Positions 7,592 through 15,321 are shown, counted from the first letter of the stretch. The stretch: 47,265 nucleotides of DNA from Candidatus Saccharimonadota bacterium (GCA_028288985.1 JAQGHE010000051.1:1-47265); one strand, 5' to 3'. The notes: generated by a model from the sequence alone, not told the origin. Numbers and translations are program-made.

Positions 7592-8185
7592 ATGATCTTT
7601 CGCATCTTTGGCAGCAAGCCGCTACTGGTGGCAATTGCCGCCATCATCGCTCTCGCAGTGGTAAGCAGCAGCAACGCTGCAACACCGACGTTCGAAGTCG
7701 AACACGGCTTCGTGAAACAGATCAAATGTGTCGACGTCGGCCAGAACACCACCTTCACCATCAGGGCGAAGAACACCAGCGACCACACCGTCGCAGTTCA
7801 CATCTCCCCTAACGGGTTGGGCTTCAGCCCCTGGGCACGGTTCCAGTTGGCTGGTGCGAAGCCCTCCCTGAGGGGCACCGACACGACGATCGGCGAAGGC
7901 GCATTTCAGACGACCATCAAGACCGTCTATTGGGATAAGACTCTCCAGCCCGGTCAGGAGGCGATGTTCCACATCACCCTTCTCGTCACGGACTGGAAGT
8001 CGTTCCCTTACCCGCCGGAGTATCCTGCCCCGGCACTCCCCTACCCCCCGACGTTCGGATACTCCATTCGCGTTGGGGACTACGAAGGAGAGGGATCTTC
8101 CCAGTACCTTTCGGCTACGACCGGCTATTGCGGCGTGGCACTACCGCCGGGTATCGGCGATGTGATGGGCGGCGGAGGCAAGTAG
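7592..8185 (+). CDS. Secreted hypothetical protein
   Basis: Family not recognised. The 197-aa product has an N-terminal signal peptide (hydrophobic residues 10-25, then S-S-S-N-A-A as a likely cleavage region), so it is exported. The rest is rich in Thr, aromatic and Pro residues with alternating hydrophobic stretches (F-T-I-R-A-K-N-T-S, M-F-H-I-T-L-L-V), suggesting a beta-sandwich fold. The C-terminus is glycine-rich (M-G-G-G-G-K). ATG follows AAGGAG with 5-nt spacing. Codon choice favours NNC/NNG and AAG for lysine more than neighbouring genes, as in four other single genes of this window. It is a self-contained unit with its own promoter and a GC-rich terminator. Confidence 0.72.
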   Translation: MIFRIFGSKPLLVAIAAIIALAVVSSSNAATPTFEVEHGFVKQIKCVDVGQNTTFTIRAKNTSDHTVAVHISPNGLGFSPWARFQLAGAKPSLRGTDTTIGEGAFQTTIKTVYWDKTLQPGQEAMFHITLLVTDWKSFPYPPEYPAPALPYPPTFGYSIRVGDYEGEGSSQYLSATTGYCGVALPPGIGDVMGGGGK

Positions 8186-8196
8186 ATGAAGCACTT

Positions 8197-8252
8197 GGGG
8201 CGGTCCGAAAGGGCCGCCCCACACCAACACCCAATGTTATGGGTGTTTTTTT
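8197..8252 (+). terminator. Tandem terminators
   Basis: First stem GGGGCGG (8197-8203) with CCGCCCC (8214-8220). Second stem AACACCCA (8226-8233) with TGGGTGTT (8240-8247) followed by a T run, a canonical rho-independent terminator after the secreted-protein gene. Confidence 0.8.
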
Positions 8253-8288
8253 ACTGCCAAATTCCTATAACAGTACTAGCCTTATAAA

Positions 8289-8801
8289 ATGAGTGAGGTT
8301 AACCATACTCCTGAAAGGCCGTTTAGGTCGCTGGCGGCGGTTTCAGCAGCTGCCGGAGCTTTAGCTTTGAATGCTAATGCGGCACCCGCCCCAAATCAGC
8401 CTGAAATTTCGCCCACTAACCGGATATACCACACCGGCAATGCTGTAAGAGTGGCGCGCGGCCTACCCATACACATCACCCAGGGAGGGATAATAATGCC
8501 CGAGAGGACCGCTACAGCCTATGGCGAAGCGCATCAGCGGGAATCACTTTATATCCGGCTGCAAACCCCGGGAACCTGGGATCCCAACAATTATATGAGT
8601 ATTACTGAGAGGGGCTCTGTTAGCGGCGGACAGATAAGCTCGAATTTTGAGAAGCGGTTTTTGCCAATGGATCTTCCGGCGCACCGCGTATCGATGATAG
8701 TAGAAGACGACTTGAACATCTGGAATGCCCGCAAAAGAAAGTTTGTTACCCGTGTGCTTAGCCTAAGAAAGTACATCATTGACCCCAACCGGAGAACTTG
8801 A
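8289..8801 (+). CDS. Hypothetical protein with hydrophobic N-terminus
   Basis: 170 aa, family not recognised. After a short charged start (M-S-E-V-N-H-T-P-E-R) comes an Ala-rich hydrophobic stretch (residues 14-32, ending N-A-N-A-A), compatible with a signal peptide and cleavage at the A-x-A-like site. The remaining part is polar and basic with no domain I can name. ATG follows a possible leaderless promoter (TACTAG at 8274-8279, 9 nt before ATG), with no Shine-Dalgarno. The terminators of the preceding gene separate the two units. Confidence 0.6.
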   Translation: MSEVNHTPERPFRSLAAVSAAAGALALNANAAPAPNQPEISPTNRIYHTGNAVRVARGLPIHITQGGIIMPERTATAYGEAHQRESLYIRLQTPGTWDPNNYMSITERGSVSGGQISSNFEKRFLPMDLPAHRVSMIVEDDLNIWNARKRKFVTRVLSLRKYIIDPNRRT

Positions 8802-8888
8802 GCCCGCCCGTCAAAAGAGTTTCAAGAATTGCACGCCCGCAAGAAATAAGTTTACAAATAGCTAGTTTTATGTCAAAATAACAATAAC

Positions 8889-9170
8889 ATGTCTGAGTTT
8901 TCTATTGGGTCATTTAACCCGAATCAAAATGAAAGCCCTTATTTTCGAGTTTACTTTCGCGAGGATCCGGAGTCTTTAGTAGAGCCAGACATCGAAGACT
9001 TGAAAGAAGCCCTCGATACTTATGGGATATCCGTACTTGATCTGGATAACAGCACCGGCAAAACTTACATAGTTGATTGTCACACAGATGGTTTGGCTGA
9101 GCTTAAAGAACTCATGGAAGAATATGGGTTCTGGGTCTCTATGATACCGAACCAGCAAGTTTATCTGTAG
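8889..9170 (+). CDS. Small acidic hypothetical protein
   Basis: 93 aa, acidic, no transmembrane segment, family not recognised. The pattern F-R-V-Y-F-R, D-I-E-D-L-K-E-A-L, I-S-V-L-D-L, K-T-Y-I-V-D-C, G-L-A-E-L-K-E-L-M looks like alternating beta strands and helices of a small ferredoxin-like alpha/beta fold. Promoter TTTACA (8851-8856), 17 bp, CAAAAT (8874-8879) lies 9 nt before ATG, so the mRNA is probably leaderless. Its 3' end overlaps the end of the convergent gene at 9139 by 32 bp. Confidence 0.6.
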   Translation: MSEFSIGSFNPNQNESPYFRVYFREDPESLVEPDIEDLKEALDTYGISVLDLDNSTGKTYIVDCHTDGLAELKELMEEYGFWVSMIPNQQVYL

Positions 9171-9396
9171 TAGGATTTTTGGCCGGCTGTTTGCTGCCGG
9201 ACCCGACCCTCTCTTTTATCAGTTTCAGCACCCAACCGTGCAGAAGCTCATAAGAGCCGAAGACAATTAACGGTGCTGAAAATTCCGGTACGATAGCCGC
9301 CCCGACAAGGGCCGCAGCGCCAAGCCCGTAGTGAAGCTTTTCAAAAAAATTCAAACCTCTCTCAACTACGCCTTTGCCGCCTTGCTCTTTATTCAT
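9139..9396 (-). CDS. Small membrane protein
   Basis: 85 aa, not recognised at family level. The first 20 residues are polar, then come two adjacent hydrophobic segments (about residues 24-38 and 42-53) in a helical hairpin, and a basic tail (K-L-I-K-E-R-V then G-S-G-S-K-Q). GGAAGT sits immediately upstream of ATG at 9396. The tail-to-tail overlap with the plus-strand gene ending at 9170 means the last 10 codons share DNA with that gene. Likely inner-membrane; role unknown. Confidence 0.55.
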   Translation of the reverse strand: MNKEQGGKGVVERGLNFFEKLHYGLGAAALVGAAIVPEFSAPLIVFGSYELLHGWVLKLIKERVGSGSKQPAKNPTTDKLAGSVS

Positions 9397-9493
9397 ACTT
9401 CCATTTTATTTCTGAAAGTAATTCCTATGAGTTAGCTATTTGACAGATTGGGGGCAAATTGTGGGCTAACCTAACCAGGTATATAGGAGGGAT

Positions 9494-10369
9494 ATGGCTA
9501 AGAGGTTAGGCTTTATCGGCCTTGGCAACATGGGTAGCCGGCTGGCCAATAATTTGTTAGAGGACCATGGAGAAATAGTGGTTTGGGACCGCAGCCAGGA
9601 AAGGCGTGCCGAGCGTCCTGTTGGCGAAGCCGAGGTTAGCGACACCATTGAAGGCGTGATAGACCGTGCTGATATCATCTTTATCTCTGTCTTTAACGAT
9701 GCCGCTGATGAGGATGTGTTCGAAGACATTCTACGCCGGGATATAACCGGCAAGTATTTTATAGATTTCAGCACAGTCTCGCCGGATACAACGATAGAAC
9801 TGGCGCACGCGGTCGAACAAAAGGGGGGCCAGCTTCTGGACGCGGGCATATCCGGCAGTATCCTGCAGGTGGAGACCAGGCAGCTGATCATATTTATAGG
9901 TGGCGACAAAAGCGCTTTTAACGATTGTCGAAGCTACATCGAGCCGCTGGGCAAACAGACTTTTTATATGGGGGCCAGTGGCTTCGGCATGAAGGGCAAG
10001 CTGTGCGTAAACCTGCTGCTGGGCGTCGGGCTGCAATCATTGGCCGAATCTTTAGCACTGGCTCAAAAAATGGGCATTGAAAAGCAACTGATGATAGAGG
10101 TGCTGGATAGTACCGCTGTTATTTCCCCTTCGCAGAAATCCAAGCTGGAACTAGCCGCCAAAGACGACTACTCGTTTATAAATTTCTCGCTAGAGCTGAT
10201 GTACAAGGATTTCGGCATTATCGAGCAGCAGGCCCAAAAGGCGGCCGCACCGGTGCCGGCGGCAACCGCAGCTCGCCAGGTAGCCGCCATCGGCGTCGCC
10301 AAGGATATCAAGGCCGACTTCGCTGCAGTAATTCAAATAATGGAAAATCTGGCGAACATTAAGAAGTAG
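9494..10369 (+). CDS. Beta-hydroxyacid dehydrogenase, 3-hydroxyisobutyrate dehydrogenase family
   Basis: NAD(P)-dependent oxidation or reduction of a beta-hydroxyacid or related carbonyl. The Rossmann motif G-F-I-G-L-G-N-M-G-S-R-L-A (6-18) is followed by V-W-D-R (30-33) for cofactor choice; Arg after Asp may favour NADP. The substrate loop D-A-G-I-S-G-S (117-123) and the catalytic lysine in G-x-G-M-K-G-K-L-C-V-N (K169, with N173) fit the family. Length 291 aa is typical. Strong Shine-Dalgarno AGGAGG 5 nt before ATG, unusual among the leaderless genes nearby. Glyoxylate/succinic-semialdehyde reductase activity is an alternative. Monocistronic, convergent with the DUF892 gene. Confidence 0.88.
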   Translation: MAKRLGFIGLGNMGSRLANNLLEDHGEIVVWDRSQERRAERPVGEAEVSDTIEGVIDRADIIFISVFNDAADEDVFEDILRRDITGKYFIDFSTVSPDTTIELAHAVEQKGGQLLDAGISGSILQVETRQLIIFIGGDKSAFNDCRSYIEPLGKQTFYMGASGFGMKGKLCVNLLLGVGLQSLAESLALAQKMGIEKQLMIEVLDSTAVISPSQKSKLELAAKDDYSFINFSLELMYKDFGIIEQQAQKAAAPVPAATAARQVAAIGVAKDIKADFAAVIQIMENLANIKK

Positions 10370-10386
10370 TCATCATACCAGCCAAT

Positions 10387-10878
10387 TTAGCGGGCGGACA
10401 TTAACTGTTCCCTGACTACTCCGGATAAGTTATCCTCGGCCCATTCAGCCATGTCTAATTCTTGGTCGCCGATCTGCTTCGCCGCCTCGGCAATTCCCCC
10501 TTCTCCGGCATATTGGGCGGCTTCCCTGATGGCTTCGTAGCAGGCAAATTCAAAATATTCGGCGCCTACAAGAATTATCATATGTTTAACCTTTTCATCG
10601 CCGACCGCACTGGCGCTCATGCCTTGGCCGGCTCCCATCATCTTGCTCATAAAGTCCTTGGTTCTGGCCGGCTGCTCACCGATAGAATTCAGACACTCCT
10701 CAACTATTTCTCTTTGTCGCTGCGTCTGCTCTAAATGACGCTCCAGCCTTCTCTTGATCCTATCGTCATCATCAAAATCTTTAATCGCCCGCTTCAATAA
10801 TTTGATCTGTGTTTCTTCCATGGCGTGCGCATCTTTTAGCCACGACGCCAAAATTCCGATAACTTCCTCTTTTGCCAT
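10387..10878 (-). CDS. DUF892 / YciE-like ferritin-like protein
   Basis: 163-aa all-helical protein resembling the DUF892 (YciE/YciF) branch of the ferritin-like superfamily, usually linked to stress responses. Features: W-L-K-D-A-H-A-M-E-E-T-Q near 13-24, an amphipathic R-R-L-E-R-H-L-E-Q-T helix near 43-52, and later E-Y-F-E-F-A-C-Y-E-A near 107-116 and D-Q-E-L-D-M-A-E near 137-144, giving the E..H/E carboxylate pairs expected of a di-iron four-helix bundle. Metal binding is inferred. Start ATG has GAGGGGAGGG upstream, a strong ribosome site. Cytosolic. Confidence 0.8.
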   Translation of the reverse strand: MAKEEVIGILASWLKDAHAMEETQIKLLKRAIKDFDDDDRIKRRLERHLEQTQRQREIVEECLNSIGEQPARTKDFMSKMMGAGQGMSASAVGDEKVKHMIILVGAEYFEFACYEAIREAAQYAGEGGIAEAAKQIGDQELDMAEWAEDNLSGVVREQLMSAR

Positions 10879-10994
10879 AGTCGCCCTCCCCTCAAATTTT
10901 TTTGCGCTTATATTCTATATATGATTATTCTGGCCCGAAACTCTCCCATCCCGCTATTAGCAATCTCACATAGGGACGATTTACGCCCAAATTA

Positions 10995-12224
10995 TTACGC
11001 TCTTTGGCGGCGATCTATAAAAAATCCTCGCCCGGCAGGTTCCCGTTTATAGCGGGCTTCCGGACCGGATCTGCCGCTCCTTCCCGGCCTATCGATGCGA
11101 TAGCTGGGCGGAGGCGTGTGGTCTGTGAGGGCCAGCAGCACCATGCCGGCTCCCATCCAATAAGCCAGCAGCATGACAAAGAAGCCTACGAACGGTATCA
11201 GATACAGAATCAGCAGGATCACGCCGCCAGCTAGAACTATTAGCAGTGGGTTGCGCAGTGCCGGCCAGATCCTAAGCCCAATGTAATAGGCCGTGAATAA
11301 GCCGCTGGTCAGACCGATCAATAACCAGCTGATCAGCAGCAGTATGCCCAGCGGCAAACCAACGATGGTTACCATCAGCAGTACCGCCAAAATGGGGATG
11401 AGGATGCTGGCCACTAAACCTGTCAGCAAAGCCCGCCACGGCCTTCTTATCCCCTGGACCGCCACCAGATGCACGAGTTGCGGCAGCAGCGTGGTCACTA
11501 TCAGTGCTGTTATAAGCAATACTATGGCAACGCCCAGGCCGAAAAGCAGCGACGATAAAGCCGGGTGCGCTTTTTCCTTGGGCTGATGCTGGCTGACCGC
11601 TCCCCCCACAGTGGCACCATTGTCGATAGCAATCTTATTCTTGCTGGTATATTCTATGCCTCCGCCAACTTTGGCGCCCCGTGCCAAGGTTATTCTGTCG
11701 GCCGTACCTGTTATATCGCGGGCTACTTGTCCGCTTATGTTCACATTGCTGGCCGCAATCGCCAGATCGCGACCAACGGTGCCATTTATATTTAGACTGC
11801 TGGCGGCAAAACTGGCATCCATACCGATCCGGCTCTTGGAATCAATATTTACAGTTTGGGCCGCAACCGAAGCGCTGCGGGCGATATCACCGTTTAAATT
11901 AACAGTCTGGGCCCCCAGTCTGACACTGCCTTCCACTGTGCCGCTGATAGTTATAGTCTGGGCGCCGCAAATTACATCGCCTTTGACGGTGCCGCTGATA
12001 TCGACTGTCTGGGCGCCGCAAAACAGATCGCCGTTTATGGTTCCGGCTATGCTGACATTCCTGCCGCCCACCCAAAGGCCGTAATCAAGGGTTTCGTTAC
12101 CCGCTACAGTTACAGAATTGCCGGACATGAACTCTGTTGAAGCCATAGTTCGGGAGCCGATGCCAAGAAATATCAGAAACAGTATCACACCCGATATTGC
12201 CGCCAGCCAGGCTCTTCCCTTCAT
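10995..12224 (-). CDS. Bactofilin-like beta-helix membrane protein
   Basis: 409-aa membrane protein. An N-terminal signal or anchor helix (about 6-26) is followed by about 170 residues of short repeats of the form T-V-x-I-S-G-T-V-x-G-D-V-x-x-G-A-Q, which fit a right-handed beta-helix as in bactofilins and polymer-forming proteins. A C-terminal half with four or five transmembrane segments (about 225-380) ends in a basic, Arg/Gly-rich tail. The beta-helix is probably outside the cytoplasm. It may be a cell-envelope scaffold; related two-part proteins are usually annotated only as polymer-forming or membrane proteins. ATG has AGGAGAGG upstream. Confidence 0.75.
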   Translation of the reverse strand: MKGRAWLAAISGVILFLIFLGIGSRTMASTEFMSGNSVTVAGNETLDYGLWVGGRNVSIAGTINGDLFCGAQTVDISGTVKGDVICGAQTITISGTVEGSVRLGAQTVNLNGDIARSASVAAQTVNIDSKSRIGMDASFAASSLNINGTVGRDLAIAASNVNISGQVARDITGTADRITLARGAKVGGGIEYTSKNKIAIDNGATVGGAVSQHQPKEKAHPALSSLLFGLGVAIVLLITALIVTTLLPQLVHLVAVQGIRRPWRALLTGLVASILIPILAVLLMVTIVGLPLGILLLISWLLIGLTSGLFTAYYIGLRIWPALRNPLLIVLAGGVILLILYLIPFVGFFVMLLAYWMGAGMVLLALTDHTPPPSYRIDRPGRSGRSGPEARYKREPAGRGFFIDRRQRA

Positions 12225-12314
12225 AAGCGCCTCTCCTATTGCGCCGAAGTATATTCGCTTTTTGAAAAATTAGCGGTGATAAATTATGCTATTCGGCTGA
12301 GACCCCACTCCAGA

Positions 12315-12380
12315 AATTAACCACAGGTTCATGCACAGGTTGCCCACAGCCGGTTATCTGTTAAAAACTAACTGTGCATA
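12315..12380 (+). promoter_or_regulatory. Phased DnaA-box-like array upstream of small RNA copy 2
   Basis: CCACAG-type cores begin at 12321, 12333 and 12344 (12- and 11-bp steps), then GGTTATCTGTTAA (12352-12364) and TGTGCATA (12373-12380). TTAACCACA and TCATGCACA are each one mismatch from a DnaA box consensus. Order and spacing reproduce the array at 5887-5945 within 1 bp. Confidence 0.55.
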
Positions 12381-12408
12381 TTTTTATAAAATGCCGGTAT
12401 TTTTATTG

Positions 12409-12437
12409 TTGACCGCACTTACTGTTAAGTCTATATT
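12409..12437 (+). promoter_or_regulatory. Promoter of small RNA copy 2
   Basis: TTGACC (12409-12414), 17-bp spacer, TATATT (12432-12437). The sequence from 12429 onward is identical to the copy-1 locus. Confidence 0.75.
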
Positions 12438-12444
12438 GGTACTT

Positions 12445-12555
12445 AGCCACTGTGAGGTGGCAGCAGGGACAACCGGAAACGATTGTCCCTGGGACAGCCC
12501 TCTCCTCGGAGATGACTGTCAACAAAATAAGACCCTTCGGGGTCTTATTTTGTTT
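12445..12555 (+). ncRNA. Predicted small RNA, copy 2
   Basis: Predicted transcript of about 110 nt. The 5' hairpin GCCAC-TGTGAG-GTGGC (12446-12461) is identical to copy 1. Next come a hairpin GGGACAA...TTGTCCC (12465-12490), an arm GACAG...CTGTC enclosing TCTC-CTCG-GAGA (12493-12520), and a 13-bp terminator hairpin with TTCG loop (12523-12552) followed by T. The terminator is symmetric and can also serve the convergent gene ending at 12606. Compared with copy 1, only promoter, upstream array and first hairpin are conserved; the middle is different, suggesting a shared control module with copy-specific target regions. Confidence 0.7.
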
Positions 12556-12605
12556 CCCGGCACAGTTATTTACAGTGATTTCAACAGACTTTTTGAAGGA
12601 GAATT

Positions 12606-12872
12606 TTAGGATTTGCGGGCGTTTTTGACAGCTTCGTACTTTACGATCGCGTAGCTGCCCGTAAATGCCCCGGCAGACAGTGGGACTATGTACCATTTGT
12701 TGTGGACATAACTGACTATCCCAACCGCACCCAGTACATAGGTCAGCACACTCATGTAAGCAGCATGAAGTGCTTTAGATTTTATGACCGCGATAGTATA
12801 AAGCGCGAAGACCGCATCCAGCGCCAGCGAGGCGAAAAATAAGCCGATGGCCTGCAGCCAATTGAATTCCAT
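12606..12872 (-). CDS. Small three-helix membrane protein
   Basis: 88 aa with three hydrophobic segments (about 7-27, 38-56, 61-75) and a basic end (N-A-R-K-S). Family not confidently recognised; it resembles small uncharacterised inner-membrane proteins and holin-like topologies. The sequence M-E-F-N-W-L-Q-A-I-G-L-F-F-A-S-L starts directly in the first helix. The gene stands alone between the small RNA terminator and the XRE regulator gene, which is on the other strand. Function unknown. Confidence 0.62.
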   Translation of the reverse strand: MEFNWLQAIGLFFASLALDAVFALYTIAVIKSKALHAAYMSVLTYVLGAVGIVSYVHNKWYIVPLSAGAFTGSYAIVKYEAVKNARKS

Positions 12873-13004
12873 AGTTTAAATTTAACAAATGTACTGCTAT
12901 CGAGACACTCTTGTAAATTAGAGTAATTTATGGTAAAATATTAATATCTTCGTGATTTTTCTCGGAGAAGACAAGCAGGCACACATCAACTCCAGGAGAG
13001 TAGA

Positions 13005-13457
13005 TTGCCCAGACAAGTAAAACCGAAGACCGTCGCCAAAGCACAGGCGGACCTAATCAAGAAGCTGCCGCGTCGCCACAGCAACGGCAAGGTCGGTTCT
13101 CGCGTTCAGAAAGCACGCCTGGATAGAGGCATCTCCCAGCGGGAGCTGGCCTTCCCAGGCTGCAGCTACGCCTACCTCAGCCGCATCGAGCACAACACCC
13201 GTCGGCCTTCGTTGACGGTGCTCGTGAAGCTGGCGATCTTGCTGGACACATCGTTCGCGTACTTGGTCTCCGGCCAAGATGATCAGCGCTGCCTCACCGA
13301 TGAGGAGAGAGAGCAGCTGTTCATGATCCTGGGAGTCTCCAGCAGGCAACTGCCGGCGATCCGGAAAGCCGTCGTCGAGCTGAAAGCCGCTTACGAGCGG
13401 GGAGCTAAGGCGACCATCCTGATGGCTCAAGCCCAGCAACTAATGGGCAAGAGCTGA
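13005..13457 (+). CDS. XRE-family transcriptional regulator
   Basis: 150-aa DNA-binding regulator. The helix-turn-helix of the Cro/CI (XRE) class spans about residues 27-80: V-Q-K-A-R-L-D-R-G-I-S-Q-R-E-L-A, then Y-A-Y-L-S-R-I-E-H-N-T-R-R-P-S and V-L-V-K-L-A-I-L-L-D-T-S. The C-terminal 65 residues form a helical, probably dimerising tail. The start is TTG at 13005, 4 nt after AGGAGAG. The leader is about 65 nt behind a -10-like TAAAAT (near 12933). Codon choice is NNC/NNG-rich as in the other orphan monocistrons. A GACGGGTG/CACCCGTC hairpin (13471-13500) follows. Targets unknown; it borders the accessory island. Confidence 0.85.
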   Translation: MPRQVKPKTVAKAQADLIKKLPRRHSNGKVGSRVQKARLDRGISQRELAFPGCSYAYLSRIEHNTRRPSLTVLVKLAILLDTSFAYLVSGQDDQRCLTDEEREQLFMILGVSSRQLPAIRKAVVELKAAYERGAKATILMAQAQQLMGKS

Positions 13458-13470
13458 CGTACTAGCTTGT

Positions 13471-13500
13471 GACGGGTGGGGCGCTACTGCCTCACCCGTC
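13471..13500 (+). terminator. Stem-loop after the XRE gene
   Basis: GACGGGTG (13471-13478) pairs with CACCCGTC (13493-13500). There is no clear T run after it, so termination is likely but not certain. Confidence 0.5.
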
Positions 13501-13529
13501 ACCCTCACACTGCCTGCTTGTCGCTTTTA

Positions 13530-13958
13530 TCATTCAACGTCGTCTGCGTCCCGAAGTCCGGATTCGGGGTCTACAAAGGCTGTTACGACTACTTTGCGAG
13601 TGCGGGGACCATCAAGTTCCACCAGAATTATCCGCTGCCAGACTCCCAGTACCAGGCTGCCGGTTTTTACCGGAATGGTCACGCTTGGACCAATTATAGA
13701 GCTGGCCAGGTGCGCCGGTACATGCTCCGGGTCATGGGGGTGGCGGTATTTCAGCTTGGGTATCATCTCCCACAAGGCATCCAGTAAGTCCAGGTCTGTC
13801 CCCGGATCAAGATCAGCCGTGGTTACGGCACAGGTAGTATGTGTCACGAAAATGCTGACGGCAGCTGTTTGGGAGTCCACCAGCTGCTGCGCCAGATCGG
13901 TAATATCAATTACCTGCCGATCTTTCTTTGTCTCAATTTCAAAATCCAAATTTGGCAT
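13530..13958 (-). CDS. YjbQ / UPF0047 family protein
   Basis: 142-aa single-domain protein of the YjbQ family, compact beta-rich trimers; some members have weak thiamine-phosphate synthase activity, but the physiological role is unclear. Characteristic features: F-V-T-H-T-T-C-A-V (37-45, with H40), H-D-P-E-H-V-P-A-H-L (74-83), G-P-S-V-T-I-P-V (90-97) and the C-terminal W-Q-R-I-I-L-V-E-L-D-G-P-R (107-119). It is complete, with no signal peptide. The gene forms the left border of the repeat-rich island. Confidence 0.9.
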   Translation of the reverse strand: MPNLDFEIETKKDRQVIDITDLAQQLVDSQTAAVSIFVTHTTCAVTTADLDPGTDLDLLDALWEMIPKLKYRHPHDPEHVPAHLASSIIGPSVTIPVKTGSLVLGVWQRIILVELDGPRTRKVVVTAFVDPESGLRDADDVE

Positions 13959-14027
13959 ATGTTAATTTTTTCGCAAAAACAGATTTAAGGCTATCTAAAT
14001 TTTCACCTTTAGCAAAATCAAGGATCT

Positions 14028-14235
14028 ACCACCTTGTGCCGACAAGGTGGTGCCAAACTCTGGGCTGTTCTCCTCACTTGATGCATCTGATAGTAAAAAA
14101 CGAGCTTGCCTAAAGATCGCCTCAGTAAACTTGCCGTCGGGCAACTTTATTTCGTTTAACGGGCTTTAGGAAGCCAAGCCCGCTCATTTTTATTACATCA
14201 TCTGCTTCAGGTGAGGCTTCTTTATGCCCAAGGGC
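14028..14235. repeat. Long palindromic repeat, family A copy 1
   Basis: About 208 bp. It begins with a perfect hairpin ACCACCTTGT-gccg-ACAAGGTGGT (14028-14051), followed by a nested imperfect palindrome: CCTCACTTGA...TTCAGGTGAGG outer arms, ACGAGC/GCTC, CCTAAAG/CTTTAGG and an innermost TTGCC/GGCAA pair around 14131-14144. It ends at GCCCAAGGGCC. Copies at 16371-16579 and 25241-25445 keep pairing through compensatory changes. No coding capacity. Comparable in size and fold to large integron attC sites or palindromic mobile elements. Confidence 0.82.
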
Positions 14236-14250
14236 CACGCATGTGCTTAT

Positions 14251-14281
14251 TCAGGTGAGGCTATAGATGCCCGGACCCAAC
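14251..14281. repeat. Boundary repeat with GATGCCCGGACCC core, copy 1
   Basis: TCAGGTGAGGCTATAGATGC followed by CCGGACCCA; the 13-bp core is at 14266-14278. The same core occurs at 16995, 17808, 24297 (reverse), 25151 (reverse, imperfect) and 26016 (reverse), always in gaps between island genes. Confidence 0.65.
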
Positions 14282-14312
14282 ACACGTTTACCCATGCCTT
14301 TGTGTTAGCAAA

Positions 14313-15311
14313 ATGACTGAAAGGCTGGAGCAGTTGGATTACACTCAAAAAATGGCAAGATACGGCTACTCTCTTTACTGCGAAGGCAATCACCCGAAGG
14401 ATCTGATCGAACAGGCGGTGATGGCGGAGGATGCCGGCTTTGACTTTCTGGTAATCTCGGACCACTATCATCCATGGCTGCCCAATCAGGAAAACTCCGG
14501 CTTTGCCTGGAGTATTTTAGGGGCGGTTGCCCAGGCTACTACAAAAATAGATCTGGCCACTATGGTTACCTGCCCGATAATGCGCTATCACCCCGCTATC
14601 GTGGCGCAGATGGCGGCAACCATGGCTGTAATAAGCGATGACCGTTTTACTCTGGGGCTGGGAGCGGGCGAGCGCCTGAACGAACACGTAGTCGGCTTGG
14701 GTTGGCCCATGGCCAAAGAGCGCCACTTGATGCTGCGCGAAGCAATAGAAATCATCGCCGATCTGTGGGGCGGGGAGTACGTCACTTACCACGGCGATTA
14801 TTACCAGGTGGATGATGCCAGAATATTCGATCTGCCGGATCAAGAAATTAATACGTTTTTAGCCGCCGGCGGTCCTAGTGCCGCAGCACTGGCGGCCGAG
14901 TTAACTGACGGCATATGCATGACAGAGCCCGATGATAAATTAGTTGAAGTTTATAAAGAGGCTGACGGCGATGCAGACAATATATGGGGGCAGGTAGTCA
15001 TTGGCTGGGACCCCGATGAAAAAACCGCCCTGCAGCATGTTTATGAGCAGTTCCGCTTTGCCGTCGGTGGATGGAAAGTGCAGTCAGAGCTGCCCAACCC
15101 GGCTCATTTCGCCGCGGCTACTAAGAACGTCAAGCCGTACGACCTGGCCAGCTTGATCTCAGCCGGACCGGATGCCAAGAAGCATCTTGATGCTATGGAT
15201 AAATATTTGGACATTGGCGTAGCCAATCTGGCGATCGCTTATCCGGGAGATAAGGTGGAGAGCTTTATGGAATTCTGGGCCGAAAAGCTGCGCCCCAAGT
15301 TGAGGAACTGA
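14313..15311 (+). CDS. LLM-class oxidoreductase, F420-dependent G6PDH family
   Basis: TIM-barrel flavin/F420-dependent oxidoreductase of the luciferase-like superfamily, closest by eye to the F420-dependent glucose-6-phosphate dehydrogenase group (TIGR03557): G-Y-S-L-Y-C-E-G at the N-terminus, S-D-H-Y-H-P-W (about 49-55), A-T-M-V-T-C-P, G-L-G-A-G-E-R-L-N-E-H (about 115-125) and G-G-P-S-A. The true start may be the second ATG at 14352 (M-A-R-Y-G-Y-S), where most family members begin. Neither start has a Shine-Dalgarno. The gene lies just after two repeat elements and probably arrived as part of the island. Substrate and F420 use are inferred. Confidence 0.85.
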   Translation: MTERLEQLDYTQKMARYGYSLYCEGNHPKDLIEQAVMAEDAGFDFLVISDHYHPWLPNQENSGFAWSILGAVAQATTKIDLATMVTCPIMRYHPAIVAQMAATMAVISDDRFTLGLGAGERLNEHVVGLGWPMAKERHLMLREAIEIIADLWGGEYVTYHGDYYQVDDARIFDLPDQEINTFLAAGGPSAAALAAELTDGICMTEPDDKLVEVYKEADGDADNIWGQVVIGWDPDEKTALQHVYEQFRFAVGGWKVQSELPNPAHFAAATKNVKPYDLASLISAGPDAKKHLDAMDKYLDIGVANLAIAYPGDKVESFMEFWAEKLRPKLRN

Positions 15312-15321
15312 ATTTGAAAAG

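Noticed and set aside
9139..9170. Tail overlap as evidence that one of the two genes is false
   Set aside because: Both genes have plausible starts and compositions; a 32-bp convergent overlap is acceptable in compact genomes.
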